From contig CM074706.1 in NCBI GenBank assembly GCA_037367355.1, positions 682,001 through 746,000 of the forward strand: a stretch of DNA of 64,000 bases. Reading direction: 5' to 3'. A model generated the notes under the pieces. That model saw only the letters and a list, made by a program, of their open reading frames with translations, was not told where the DNA came from and searched no databases. How positions within the stretch are numbered: the stretch's first letter is position 1; each line of letters opens with the position of its first letter. This DNA comes from Neoscytalidium dimidiatum (Eukaryota > Ascomycota > Dothideomycetes > Botryosphaeriales > Botryosphaeriaceae). This document shows positions 25,030 through 37,491 of this stretch, in pieces. The translations under genes and the position numbers were made by a program.

Positions 25030-26202
25030 TTCGATCCAAGGGGATAAGAAGCGAGCGGCAAGAATTTGTTCGCTGGTCAATGCAGAAGCAAGCGCTCTCC
25101 GCGGGCTTCACCACGACCACACCATACAAGCTGTTCTGACCTTCGAGCTTGTCGGGAGCTTGGGCTTATTGATGATGCCATCTGCGGACACAAGGTTGGC
25201 AATTGTACTGTACATCGCGATTTTGACAGTACAAACAATGACGAGGTGAGAACTACGACACTGGCTAGGTTTCGCGCGTTGGTACCCTGTTTGGCGAAGG
25301 CTCTGGCATAACTTCACAACCAACGCATGGAACATGGCAATATCCAAACATCTATAATGTTCATCAAAGAAGGATGAGTCGTGGTACTTGGTTTTGAGGG
25401 GGCATGGCGCGTGGATTCAAATGGACCCGCGGACCGAACACACCTTGAACCATTCACGTCCAGATATTCTGCTCCCGGTGTCCCTGAACCACTCCCGCTT
25501 GGATCAGAGGATATTTATGAACTTGGATGCATCTTCCTTAAAATTGCCACGGCGATCTGCAGCCCGTGCGGTTCCCCTAAGCGCTTCAAAGCAGTCTACA
25601 CCAACGCTCCCGGAAACATTTCGACCGCCTCATACGCCCGCTGCCTGAAGCAACTTGTGAAATTGGTCACTGCATTGTCTACTTCAGTACCAGTCTCATG
25701 CTCGGAAGGATTGAATTCAGTCGATACCACCGACTGGACCTGCATCCTGGTCGACCTTGCTTTTCGCATGCTTGACCCTTCACCGTAGTGTCGACCCACC
25801 GCGGAGCGGATACTGCTTGCAATGCAGTGGCTGCGCCTCAGAACTGACAAGTGTCTCTGCGAAGGAGGGAGTTATCCTCAGATACAAAACCCTGATTCTC
25901 GTCTATGCAACGGATATCGGAAGGACGAAATTGGGTGGGACAAGCATTGGGACCCGCTCTTGGAGGCGGCTCAGTGCTGGGATTTCGATGTTCTAATCTT
26001 GCCTTGGGAGATAGCTAAACACATATGTGCAGATGGGACAGTGCAAATTGCGGTGATTTGCAGTATCGTACAACGTGCTATGGAACGGAGGGCTCGACCT
26101 TTCCAGATCGATGGAGCTCCGCACCCATATCTTCTTGCAAAGGGCCCTCCGCTCTCCGGAGAACTGTCTCAAATAGATGGGGATTGGGCGACTCGCTTCT
26201 GA
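25030..26202 (+). pseudogene. decayed protein kinase gene
   Basis: Kinase-like segments lie in order on the plus strand but are broken. An N-lobe-like piece with ALRGLHHDHTIQ is followed, in another frame, by LHNQRMEHGN in place of the catalytic loop. Next comes FEGAW where DFG would be expected, then FTSRYSAP, DIYELGCIF (the aF-helix region) and CRPTAERIL (end of the C-lobe). In-frame stops lie at 25,309 (TAA), 25,378 (TGA) and 25,786 (TAG), and at least one frame change occurs between 25,150 and 25,250. The usual catalytic Asp and DFG residues are absent. The frame stays open and protein-like after each stop, so this is a relic rather than three small genes. Two of the stops fit a C-to-T change in CGA or CAG codons. 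Confidence 0.72.
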
Positions 26203-29200
26203 TTCTATGCAGAAAGCCTTCAGATGCTTTCACTAGCCTTCGGGTGATCTGCAAGACTTGAGAGATTGTGGGGCTCTCGTTCGGCCCGCGGGGAAGATGA
26301 GAAGCCAACATCTCCAAGGAAGGGTCATGTACAGGACGGATAGTCAGGAATCAGTAATAGTAATGTCTAATAACGAGCAAGTGTGCTAGAAGCACAGCCG
26401 ATTACACACGGAGGAGCCTCTACCAAGCCTCTCGTTCCACTCAGGCAGCCTATTATTGCGCCATCACTACTTCGTCGCCCTTGCCACGTGCGGACCCTTG
26501 GGCGTCCAAAAGCCCCACCATGCTTCTCAGTTGTCGTATGACAGGATGTTTCTGCTGTACCGCAAGGGGCATTAGTCTTCCGCCCGAAGAGTTTCCCAGT
26601 GCCGTGTCCGAGCGTCCGCAGTAACCTCCGCAAAAAGGTCCCCTTAGAGCTGCTACTTGCCTTGCGACCCCACGGGGAACCTCGGAGAGCTAGAAAGGCA
26701 TGGCAGCGAGCCAATGGCAATCCTCCGGATGAGAGGCCGCGCCCGTCTCCTTCCGACACTTGGGCCACTTCAACAGTCGCAGGTGTTGGCGCAGGTGTAG
26801 GCGCAGGCGCAGGCACCTCACCATCCGCGTCCGCATCGGAGGGATTCGGAGCCGCTTGCACATCATTCCTCCAACAAGCCACAGCAGCAACGATACTTGC
26901 AAAGTAGTCAGCGCAGTATCGTGCCGTCAGGGGGGACAGCCGCGAAGGAGCAGCGAAGCAAATCAGAACCGCGTCTACCGATCCTACGGAAGCAAGCCGG
27001 CTGCAGTCGCCCAGCCCAACGGCCACATTGCTGCCATCGCACCAATCAGCCGCCACAGCATCAGCCGGCCTATTGCTAAAACCAGCCGGCCTCGCAGCTA
27101 CCTGTCTGCGTGTTGCAACTAGCCGTCGCTCGCGCGCTTGAGCTTGCCGCGTGCGCACCCACGCAATCCTTCCCACAACTGAGAAGCCTGAAGCGCTGGT
27201 GGACACTTCATTAGCGCGCGACACCAACCGCCGCTGGTGTCCGCAAAGCTTCCTGAGTCTGACTCCTGCTCGCGTGGCCGCACGCTCCACAATTGCGGCT
27301 CCGCACGATAGATCGGTGTCGTTCCGGGCGTTCTACAGCAGCCCGCTATCTTTAGACCGCATGTGTACAGCTGTGCGTGTTGTTACACACCGCCTGCACG
27401 CACTACTGATTTACTACTCATCCCACGGCGGCGCAGAGCACGGCGGCCCTTTCCTACCCTGAGACTTGAGACCATCAGGAAAAATTAAGACCCGCCTCTC
27501 CTAGTCGTCGACGCGCACTAACTAGGGTTGGCGCCGGGTAGCCGGAAGGCGTGACCACAAGGCGACGACTCTCAACCTCTGCGCTAACTCGCATTGTTCC
27601 AGGAACCGTCGCCATCCTCCCCAGCCGTGCGCGACGCTTCCCACCCGAAGCCGAAGAAAAGAAAAAAAAAAAAAGGGAGCCCCGAATCTCAACCAAAAGA
27701 CGCGGAGCCGCAGCCACCAGACCTTCGCCGGGAGCAAAGGAGCATCAGAACGGCTTGCTTCCCTCGCTTTCCCGCTCTCGCCAATTATTGAGTCGTAGAG
27801 GAAGCATGGCAGCCGACGTGGCTTGTGCTCCCATCAGCAATGGATCGAAAGTTGGTCGCGTGAGATCCGAATGTTTTGAGTAGTGACCCGCGAGCTCAGC
27901 TTCTGTTGACGAGACGTTCCCTTACTCGCCGTCCAACAAACCCTGTCCCTGCCGCTGCCCACGCCGCCAGTGAAAGGGCGACCCCGGATGGCGTGGTCGT
28001 GGCAGCAAAACAAGTAGAACCCGGGGCCCCGCGCGAATCTTCCTGAAGTTGCCCTGCATATCGCATATCGAGAGGTGTAAGAAGGAAAAGATAAGGAGAG
28101 CCCGGGAAAAGAGAAAGGGGAAAAAAAAAACCCCCCCCCCCCTCCAAAAAAGCCCCGAGCGCGTCACTTCGCAAAACACCTGCAAGCAGCACCCACCGCC
28201 AACAGAAAGCAGAAGCGCATACATAATGCGAGAGCTGCCGTGCCGCATCACTGCCACCACGGAGGGAGATCTCGCGGCTATGACTGCCTTCTCGCGTCGA
28301 TCGGAGGGCAAAGGCTGGCGCATGTGTGGTCATGGTCACGCAAGCAAGAACGCCAACAGCCTGCAGCCTTCTCCGTCTTCCTCATCCCAGCGCCTGCCCC
28401 GGGATCGCGGGGTATTCCGCCGCCCTTGCACACGCACCCACGCGCGCGGGGCCTCCTCCTACCATGGGCTTCCATGCAGAGGAAAAAAAGATCGCTCCAG
28501 CCCCTCAAGCCATCTTCACGGTCAAAGGACCCGGTACATGCCCGCGGCACGGCGTGCAAGCAGTGAGATCAGAGTGAGGGTGCCACGCCGGATCATGGCG
28601 ATGGGAGCGGGCTGGGTGGTACGACAACCACGTGCTGCCTCTCTCTCTCTCTCTCTCGAACCGTCCCGTCCGAGGCCTGCCTTACGCTAGGCTTTCGGGA
28701 AGAGCCGGTGGGGTTCGCTCGCCCGCATGCGCCGAACTCTGTTGTCGTACAACGCTTTTGCCCTGCGGAGGGAAAACATGCATCGAAGAAGCTTGCCGGT
28801 ACCGCTCCCGCTGGGTGTGGGGACAATGCACTATCTTTGCGAGGGTCAGAAGTAGGTTCAGGTTGCCCTGTTGCAAGGCAGAAGCAGACGTGGGACCGTT
28901 TCCGATTGACACCTTTGCTTTTTTGCCTTCCAAGGCTGATGGATCTCGACCTTCGAATGTGATGTCATGGGCACAACACCTCCGTTTCAGGGTCACTGCC
29001 ATCCACCATCGGTGAGGATTGTCAACAATGTTCATACTTGAATTGCTTCGTGCCTTTTATTTACGATCAAAGCATGGCAAATTACAATAAGCGCAACTAT
29101 TGGAGGACACAGGAGGTATCAAAAATGGAAAGCGGTGACGGGAAATTTTGGCAAGACGCTGGAGAAAAGACCGCCGAAGAAATCCAGAAACGGAAAAATA

Positions 29201-29433
29201 GAGTCAAAGGCAAAAAGGATAGCGACAGAGATAGAATCGTACTCAAACCGTTCCCTCCCGTGAAAAGCACTCCATCTCGAAACCTTCATGCATAAGCGAT
29301 GCGTGGAAACCATATCCCATCCAGATTGAAACTCCGCATACACCCCGGTCATTCGCAGCCCAACATTTCCTTGCCCTCAGCTCCAATACAACACCGAGAA
29401 TCGCCCGTAGCTCAACTTCCTCAGCTCTCTCAA
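26203..29433. other. intergenic stretch, no supported gene
   Basis: About 3.2 kb with several low-complexity tracts: a GGYGCAGG-type repeat near 26,780-26,815, an A-rich run near 27,658-27,674, an A then C run at about 28,120-28,143 and a CT run near 28,639-28,656. The long minus-strand frame at 26,367-27,290 has no ATG and was rejected. The last few hundred bases are the 3' flank of the FacB-like gene. Confidence 0.4.
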
Positions 29434-32209
29434 TCACAGCCCAAAAGTTCCATCAAGGGAGATCCCATTGGCCGACGGACTTAGGTCGGGGATCACAATG
29501 CCCCTATACGAGTCGGAACTGCCGGAGCCGAAGTCACAGTCAAAGTCATTGCTTCCGCTCGTGAGACTCTCGTCGGAAAAGCTTAGTACGCTTTGCGGCG
29601 GCTGCTGGTCGGGTGGTCCCACCGTCCATACGCTCGGCGACCACGCCAGGTTTGCCTCCGAAGTCGCTGACAGCGGAGGGACGTCTGCGAGGGCATCGAC
29701 TGGTGGACCGCCATAGATACTGTCATAGATGTTGGTCTGCCCGTTGTCGAGGCCGCTAAGCAACCGCTCCCAGTCGCTTGGCGACTGCGTCTCCGATTTG
29801 AGGTGCGCGTTCATCGAGTAAGTGTTCGATTGTGATTCGGTACCGAACGAGAGATAATCAAGGTTCAGAGTGGACCCGCCGGCGCTCGGGCGCCGAATTT
29901 TGGTTGACGGAGTTCCGCCGAGTGAGGCACGGTGCGACAGGGGTGACATGGTAGGCTCCGAGCGAGCGTGGGGTTCAGACCGAACCGAGTTGATGCTGAC
30001 GCCGCTCTGATTGCTGTGAGCGGTGGACAGGTTGGGGACCGTTGCTCGGCGACTTTCGTGGGAAGAATCCTGCTGCTGTCTGTTCGGAGAGAATCGTGAA
30101 GCGATGGCCTTGAGGTGCTTTTGCGTTGACCGGAACGCATCCTGGGGTGCTGGCATGCCGTTTGGAATCGGCGACGTTTTGTGCGGGCGCTGCTCAGCGC
30201 TAGTACTGATCGTCGACTTTGCGATGCGGCGGAATGCAACAGCTCCGGGGGAAGGAGTACGGTCGAGGAACCCTACGATCGCGGCTAGGAGCTTCTGATT
30301 ATCCTTGATGAGCTTACTGTCCTGGTCAAGGTCCATTCCCTGAAACATGAGACCGAAGCCCGCAGTTACGAGCATGTCATGCTTGTTCAAACACAACGCA
30401 AAGCTTAGCTTCCTCTCCTCCAGCAACTGCATGATCTGAATCGTGGCCTTGGAAGCACCTGCAACGGCAAGTGTGGCAGCCGATGCGCGTCCGCCGATGT
30501 TAGCGCAGACAGCGGGACGCCAGATGAGAGACTTGATGTATTGATATGCCAGAGACTGCGCGTGCCGTTAGCTAAACGCTCTTGAAGGGGTGGGTTGACA
30601 TACCAGAATGGGAGAACGGCTGCTTATGATATTAGTACTAGGCTTGTCCTGTACGAATTGCAACTTAAGGTGAGAAGCCAAGCTGCTATTCCACTCCTCC
30701 AATTCATCCGACTGAATCGCCATTTTGCGGAGAGAGATCTCATGTGACGTCGCTGCCGGGAAGCTTTCACCCAAGACCTTGCCGAGAATACGCGCAGCCC
30801 GGAAGAGAGCCAGGGCGCTGGAGAGCTTGGTGAATTCACCGGGCAGAGATGGGAGAAATCCCTTTTCCGTGACGTATTCGTCGTCTGCATCCACCGGGAA
30901 CTCGCAGTGGATGTCCTCCTCCCTCAATTGCTTGGGAAGTCCAAGTTGAGCAGCGGTAAAGCTGTAGTCATCAGCACAATGGCCTTGGTGATCTAAACGT
31001 GCGAAACATACCAGTCAAGAGTGTATTGAGCCCAGAAAACTTTCTTCCTCGTCTCACCCGTGAGAACGCCGAGAGCGAAACGCTTTTGTGATTGGTGAAG
31101 ACCCAAACGATGCAAAAGACTGACAGCGATGCCCTTGTATTTCAGAAGCCGATTGTAATCGGCCTTTTGAAGACAGAAAATCTGCGCAAGGACGAGGCAT
31201 TGCAAAGTTGCTAGGGAAGTCTCATCGACGAAAGATTCCAAAGCAGCCTGCCACTGCTGTTCGAAGGAGTCGACAAGCGGCTTTTCAGGAGACTGGTGAG
31301 AGACACGTGAGCAAGTCGCCATCGAATTGAACGGCACATCACTTACATCATTCGCCTGAGCTGCGATGCCAAAGACAAGATTGAGTTGAGCGAGCGCTCT
31401 CTTGTCCGAGAGAGGCTCTGAGCTATTGACAAATTCATCGTATAAGGTGAGGAAGGCTGGTCGGTGAAGCACGGGAAACAGCGGTGCCCATTCTTGAAAA
31501 AATATGTTAATCAATTGGTCTGAAACGAGTCGGGGCGGTGCTTTCCAAGAGACGGTGGAACAATCTCTAGTCTGTTGGGAAGATTTTGTATCCGTCTCGA
31601 GGAAGGTCTCGGGGCGGATGGGCGGAAGTGAGCGGCCATTCTCCTGGACGCGACGATAGAAGGCGTCTGTATGCGTTAGAGGCGGCCGCATTCGTTTGGT
31701 GGTCAATACATACCGATTAACGTCCTCCCACTCGATGTTCCAACAAAATATGAATCGGAGCTGCCGTCTTCCAGGAGGAGAGGAGACTGTTGGATCTTGA
31801 AGAGGTCATCCTTGTCGGGCACCTCTTCCCTCGGGGACGCCGGGCCGGGCGAAAGAGCGGACGCTGACCTGCGGACGGAGGTGGCGGAGGCGGGAGAGTT
31901 GGAGTGCATGCGCGACAGCATGTCAATTTTCTCGTCCTTTTCGTCCAGCAGCTCCTTCAGCTCACGGATCTCGGACTCGAGCTGGCGCACGCGCTCCTCG
32001 AGCGACTCGGTGTAGCCGCGCGGAAAGGCGCGGCGGCTGAGCTTGTCGCTCGTCTTGCACTCGAAGCCGACGTTGAGGCATTGCGAGCACGAGGGGCGGA
32101 TGCCATCGCAGCGGATCTTCTTGCTGCGGCAGCGGTCGCAGGCCTGAGCGATGCGCGTCTGCGAATTCGACCCGACCTTGATAACCTTCATGGGGAGAAT
32201 GCCAGGCAT
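29434..32209 (-). CDS. facB: Zn(II)2Cys6 regulator of acetate and gluconeogenesis genes, FacB/Cat8 type
   Basis: FacB in Aspergillus and Cat8 in yeast activate genes for acetate use, the glyoxylate cycle and gluconeogenesis. Exons 32209-31714, 31666-31347, 31292-31012, 30961-30604 and 30555-29434 give 858 residues, close to Aspergillus FacB. The zinc cluster has cysteines at 24, 27, 34, 41, 44 and 51 (CX2CX6CX6CX2CX6C). It is followed by [20 protein letters not shown] and a leucine-rich coiled coil ([16 protein letters not shown]), all hallmarks of this subfamily. The central region matches the fungal transcription factor domain, with [15 protein letters not shown] and [10 protein letters not shown] (formed by a splice). 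The C-terminal 250 residues are Ser-rich with acidic patches, as in activation domains. The 54-nt intron at 31,293-31,346 has no stop and keeps frame, so it could be retained. Confidence 0.93.
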
Positions 32210-34442
32210 GGCGGGCAGCGGTCGGCGCGGGGGGCCGAGTGAGGATATATAGCGGTACCGGGAGACTTAGTCGGGGGAGATGACGGGCGCTGGACAGGCT
32301 TTCGGGTGGTGGGTCAGGGCCGCCAGGCGGGCGGTGGCATGCGGCGGAATCGTGTCCTTGGTCGATCGACGGGCGGGCTCGCAGTCAACGCAGCGCTATT
32401 GGGCTGGCGCAGTAGGGAATAAGTATGTGATGGGAGGGGGTGGACGGTTCGAGAAAGGGCTGAAATCGGTGTCGGGAGTTGTGGGAGAGGGTAGAAGATG
32501 AGCGCGACGGGGAGATGAGCTTAGGCTCGTCTTCGCAAGTCGACCGCGCCTCCCAACCCCAGACCCGCTAGCGCATTTCGAAAAGAGACGCGCCCGTGCT
32601 CAGAGAAAATGCGGGGATGCGCTGCGGGCCCGCTCGAGCATCAGCAGCGCCGAGCCTGTGGCTGCCAGAGAAGAAAATGAAACGGGACGCGCCATCCAAA
32701 GCGCCCGCCTCCCTGCCCGTACTCCACGCTGCCTGCCGCGGCTAGCCCGCAAGCCCCAGCTGCCCGGCTGCAGGCCGCCAGCCCAGTCCCGCGCCGGCCG
32801 TGATCAGCCAGCTCCCAAGTCGTCAAGCTTCGACCCATCCGGCCCGACAGCAGCACGCTCCCCCCTCGAGCCCTCCTGGGAGCGTCACGATCGACGCCCG
32901 ATGTGCAATCCACGCTTCCCTATTCACCGCACGCCCTGCCTGCGCTGGCCACGGTGACGTTTGTCCACCTCGCAAGCACTCGATTACTCGATTCTCCACA
33001 CCCTGAACAGGACGCCTTGAGACGCCTGCCATTGGAAACACGCGCCTGGGCGACGGTGGGGTCCTCCCGTCCGATCCCCTTTGAGGTCATACGCCCCCTT
33101 GCCCGCTTGCCCGCCGTCGCGGCACCTCAGCCCGTCGCCAGAACCAGGCTCGAGGCACCTCGCAGCGCGAGTCCCACCGCCATGGGAGGTGTGTGGACGT
33201 GTCTCCAGGATACCCCAGATCACTGCCCGAATGCGGCAGCGGTGGTGCATATCGCTGCCTTCTTAAACTCAACCTTCGACCATCAACGCTCTAAGAGGGC
33301 CGACAGCTCCATCCCGAGAAAAGTGCGCCTCGCTGTCGCTGCAGTTTTGCGTTGCGTCAGTTGCCACGGCACACGCAAGCCCGCAGCATGGACGACTGCC
33401 CTGCCCCGCGCGTTCCTGAATGGCGATGTTAACTGGCACGAAATTAATCGAATATCGCTCTGAGACGTCAGCAAGGCAATGATGGCCAGCCGTTGAGGAG
33501 ACAAATGTTAAGGGGTTTGTCCAATGTCCAATGTCGCACTGCCCCGAATATGCCATGATGGCGAACGGGCTGGTAATATTTATATAATATCGTCATGATG
33601 ACTGCACTCCAGACATGCTGTGTTGCTGCTTTAGGTCGTTCTTCTGACGGCATTGTGGCTAGATCGCTCTGCCGACGCAGCGGCTGCAGAGCTAGCGCCA
33701 GCAGTATTTGTCGTAGCTAACCAAGGCGCATTTCATTCTGAACGTCGTTGCCATCTTCGATGACTACCGCTGCATGGCCATCTGACTCGATTCTGGCGTA
33801 TCGACGAGGCGTAGGCCAAGTGCCAGGAATCGTCATCTTCAAGCGGGTTGGCCAGAAACCTCCTGCCCTTGCCTCCCGCAGCTAATGTACCCCGCAAATC
33901 GCTAAAGACAGAAACTCTCCAACGAAAGCTTACTTTGGCGCCCGCTCTTTGCTTTGATCGACTCGCATGACTTGCTCAAGGAATGCTCATCACACCGCTG
34001 GCTGCCGGACGTTCGCGGAGAGGAAACTGCTCAACGTACTGAGCGCTTGTCTTGTTAACTTACCATTTACTTTATAAGATGGTCCTCACCAAAAAAAAAA
34101 AAAAAGGCAACTCTCGCTTAGAAGCTCGGACATGGCAGTCGAACTATGGAAGATAGACGGTAAAGTAAACTCATGAGAAGACTTTCCTTCATTTCGTATG
34201 GGCAGCACACCTCGGCCAATTTGGCTCCGCCAGCTCAGTCGAAGGAAAGCTAGCCCCGTCGATAATACGTTAGTCCGTCTTGAAGCAACCAATGCTGTCA
34301 AATTTCAAGCCGTTTGCGAAGATCATGATCCATTTTCGGCTGCCAATGCGTTAGATCACACCGGGGATATAGTGTCACCCGCCGTGGTTCATCCCCGCAA
34401 ATTTTTCTTCGAGCGCATATCGCATTGCGAGTGACACGCATC
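32210..34442. other. intergenic stretch, no supported gene
   Basis: About 2.2 kb upstream of the FacB-like gene and downstream of the SET gene. The frame at 32,903-33,463 is open but looks compositional. A poly-A run occurs at about 34,091-34,105. Long upstream regions are common for carbon-source regulators, so regulatory sites are likely, but I cannot name any. Confidence 0.4.
32245..32252 (-). promoter_or_regulatory. possible TATA box of the FacB-like gene
   Basis: CTATATAT on the minus strand lies about 36-43 bases upstream of the start codon at 32,209. If used, the leader would be very short, so a different start site is also possible. Confidence 0.3.
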
Positions 34443-36749
34443 TCAGGTAAAATCTTCCTCAGGTTCTTTCTCCGCCATCGCTTGCAAGTACTCCTTCACC
34501 GTTTCCGTCTCGGCGAGCTTCTCCTTTTCCTGTTCAAGGTTGCCGTAGGCTCTCTCGAGCAGATCCTTCTCCAGGTCTCTTAACTTGGCAGTCAGAGACC
34601 ATACTCGCTCCCTGGTCCCAGTGCCATCCCCTCTTGGTGCTGCTTGCACTTCATCGTCAGTCCCATATAGTAAGCGCAACTGTGTCTCGATCCTTTCCTG
34701 GATAAGAGAGACGGCGCGAAGCCGGTACAGCTCCCACATGGGGTGAGCCTTCAGAGTCTCTGCTAGTTTGTCTGGTTCTCCCAGCACCGACCCGTTCCAA
34801 TAGACGCGGAGTTCACGTCCGCCATCTGTGGTTTGAGCGACCTCGAACTCTAACCCATCCTCCTCGTTCACCACGATGAGCCAGACGAAGTCGCTCTGCC
34901 AGCTGGTCGAGCCAGCTACAGGATGCGACTCTTCGGAGTCGAAGATACGGAAGCCCGGTGCTGAGGTATTCACATGTAGCTTGGCACGTTTGAGTGGGTC
35001 ATCGTTCGGTATGTCTAGGTCCAGGAAGAGCTCGCGCGCCGAGGTCATACTCTCTTCAATGAATCCGTAGGAGAAGAGCATCTCACAAGCCCCCTTGTTG
35101 TCTCCGTATCTGTATCCTGGTCAGTTTCATCCGCAGGAACTATTGTATCAAAGGTCACTGACGTGATGGTTATCTCGTCACCCTTACCGAGCTGTTTGCC
35201 GTCTCGCAACAAAAGCGCGGCGTTTCCATAAGCATCTGTCTCATAGAGTGCAGCTGTCGCGTCACCGCTAGCATGATTTGCCATGTCAATGCAGGGCACC
35301 ATGCTGTCCCCAATTCCTGGAAACTCAAGAGCTCGGGAGCGGTACATGGCATCAACTTGCAACCAGTCGTCGAAGGAAAGATGCCCGTCTTCTTCGTCCC
35401 ACCATTCTTCCTCACACCACTTGACATTCTCTGTCACCGACCGCACCTGCTCGAATTCTTTGTTAAGACTTCTGATCTTCGCCTCAATTGCTGGTTTTAA
35501 GGTGGTGCCAACGAGGAGCTGTCGCTCATTTTCCGTCCAAAATGTTGGTAAGAGCTCCTCGGGCAAGAATTTGACGTATCTGGAAGCGTCAGAGCGCGCT
35601 ATTTGCAGGGCCTTGAGGAAATTACTCTTTAAATGGGTTATGCACCCCGATCTTTGTCTTAAGATTGGGGCAACTCGCTGTTGCTTGTACGAGGAGGAAA
35701 ACCAATATTGAAATCCTAGAAGTCTGGGAACGTGTAAGCAAGAGCCCAATGTCAAGAATGCGCTAACAAGGAGTCATCTAAATGATAAACAGGTCGAATA
35801 ATATATTCAGCTCGGCTGTGAGATTCCAGACACAGCGGTCAATGCAAACGGCCGGTAGCTCCCCACGTGAGCCCCAGGCATGTGGTAATGCGCCACATGG
35901 ACCCTTGTGGAACCGTTCAATACGGGTCAATAACAATGCTGTGAAGGATTCCTGTGACAAAGTGGAGCTGGGAGGCAGGATAGCCAGTGGGGAAACAGCG
36001 CATAGCATATTGAAGGCCTGCGCACGGAGAGATGGCTTGATGTAACATTCAACGAGGGCGCACAGTTCAGAACGGGGAAGCCGAGCGGCTGATCCTGTCC
36101 ATACACTATCACGCTGTAGCCAGAAAAAGATCATTCCATCAAAGATGAATTGATCCATTGGTTTGGTAGACAAGTGAGGAATCTCGGGCGTCAGCTGTGT
36201 CTGGTTCTGCAGAGGAGCGCTTCTTTTTGGCTGCTCCGTCATTCACTTGGAGTAATTAACTCGCTTTGTCGGGAAAGGAGGGATTCGTCAGAGCATGTCT
36301 CGCACTTTCTTGCTGAGCTCCCGCAAGCCGATGGAAGCTCCATCCCCAACGCGTCAGAAGTATCTTGTAGGCGCGCCATTGCTCTCGTGGCAGTGGCTGC
36401 AGAGGGCTACACCGTGAAGAGACGAAGAACCAAAATAAAGAGCGGGAAAGCTTACCCTTCCGAATTCGGCAAGTGCGTCAAGAACTTCTCGCAGATGCTG
36501 ATCAGATTTTGCATGCATGCGGACAGCTTCTTGTGACAACACAAGATCTCGGGGCACGATCATCAGCGGCTCTGCAGTCGCAGCTGACAGGTCTCTACCG
36601 GCAATGACGGTGGAGCCTCGTTGCTCAAAGCCGGGAAGCGGGCCGACGGTGATGCCATTGAAGGTGACGTCGTTAAGCGCGGCCCAGGGCTTCAGAGCGG
36701 ATACGGGCAGCCTTAGCCAGCCCTCAGCCCTGCCTCGAGTGATCAACAT
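34443..36749 (-). CDS. SET-domain protein lysine methyltransferase (Rubisco LSMT / RKM-like)
   Basis: Probable methyltransferase acting on ribosomal or other protein lysines. Exons 36749-36456, 35723-35626, 35579-35163 and 35109-34443 encode 491 residues and all splices keep phase. The N-terminal exon has VGPLPGFEQRGSTVIA. Exon 2 supplies ILVFLLVQATASCP and leads into FKEYVKFLPEELLPTFW. The SET core is clear: DSMVPCIDMANHASGD (the NH motif) and, across the last splice, GDEITI joined to YGDNKGACEMLFSYGF. The C-terminal region is the substrate-binding helical domain (about 330-490). The first intron, 35,724-36,455, is 732 nt, about ten times the size of the others, and contains a 154-codon frame. 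The first in-frame ATG (36,749) was taken as the start; the true one could lie in an unseen upstream exon. Confidence 0.87.
35778..36242 (-). CDS. 154-codon frame inside the long intron of the SET gene
   Basis: An uninterrupted frame with an ATG at 36,242, on the same strand as the host gene. I do not recognise the protein. It has no clear domain, a hydrophobic patch (FDGMIFFWLQ) near residue 34, and a C-terminus rich in Leu and Ile. It may be a chance frame within an inserted sequence, a nested gene, or an unrecognised alternative exon of the SET gene. Confidence 0.25.
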   Translation of the reverse strand: MTEQPKRSAPLQNQTQLTPEIPHLSTKPMDQFIFDGMIFFWLQRDSVWTGSAARLPRSELCALVECYIKPSLRAQAFNMLCAVSPLAILPPSSTLSQESFTALLLTRIERFHKGPCGALPHAWGSRGELPAVCIDRCVWNLTAELNILFDLFII

Positions 36750-37491
36750 ACTGGAATGCAGAAGCCAGCTGCTGATGTTTGGCCAAATGCGAGGAGCTGG
36801 AGCGCTTCAGTACTGCTGCGCAGCGGCGAAGAGCGGTGTGGACACGGGTTTGAAGTCTCCCGGACGCCCTTGCGCAAGGCAGCAGAGCGCGAGAGGAGAC
36901 GACAGAAGGCAGCAATTGTGGCTGGCAAGACGTCAGTCAGGGTCTGGCCGCAGCAGTGAGGGGACGAGCGACTGGGGTGTTCGCTCACTGTGCCTGCTGT
37001 GCCTTGTTGTCAGGCAGTTGACAACGCAGCTGGTCGTCTGGCGATGATGCGCAGTCGGTGGATGCGCCTTGGCGGGCCACAGCACGTTCCGCGCGTCGGC
37101 AGGCCGGGGCGCGCTGCCCAGGGCAACGGGGGGCAAAGCAAATACCCCGTCGCGCCTTTCCTCTTCGAGAACCGCTACAACATTGATTCTCCAAACACGA
37201 CCCCATCGTCTTTAACCACCGCTCCCCGAGCTCTCTCTCCTCCTCTCACTCCCCATCCCAATCATCGCTAGCAGTTATTCCTTTGCGCTCCGCCCGCCGC
37301 GCTGCCCCAAGCGCCGACCATCCTTCCTGCCATTCCCATTCTATCTCGGTCGCGCTCGCAACACGCCCGCTGCCGCTGTACCATCGATCAATTACTCCCG
37401 TCCACGCCGCTGCCATTCCCACGCGCACTGCTGCCGCCGCCTGCTCAGGTGGCCAGTACCTCGGACGAGCAAGCGCATACTCTGAGTCGCC
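36750..37491. other. divergent intergenic region between the SET gene and CDC14
   Basis: About 740 bases between two head-to-head start codons. The right half (37,160-37,490) is pyrimidine-rich and is the likely promoter and leader of CDC14. Confidence 0.5.

Noticed and set aside
26367..27290. 307-codon open frame on the minus strand
   Set aside because: It contains no ATG at all, has Ala/Pro/Arg composition from GC-rich DNA, and shows no domain.
32903..33463. 186-codon plus-strand frame upstream of the FacB-like gene
   Set aside because: No recognisable motif, and the region looks like promoter or leader DNA; support is too weak for a gene.
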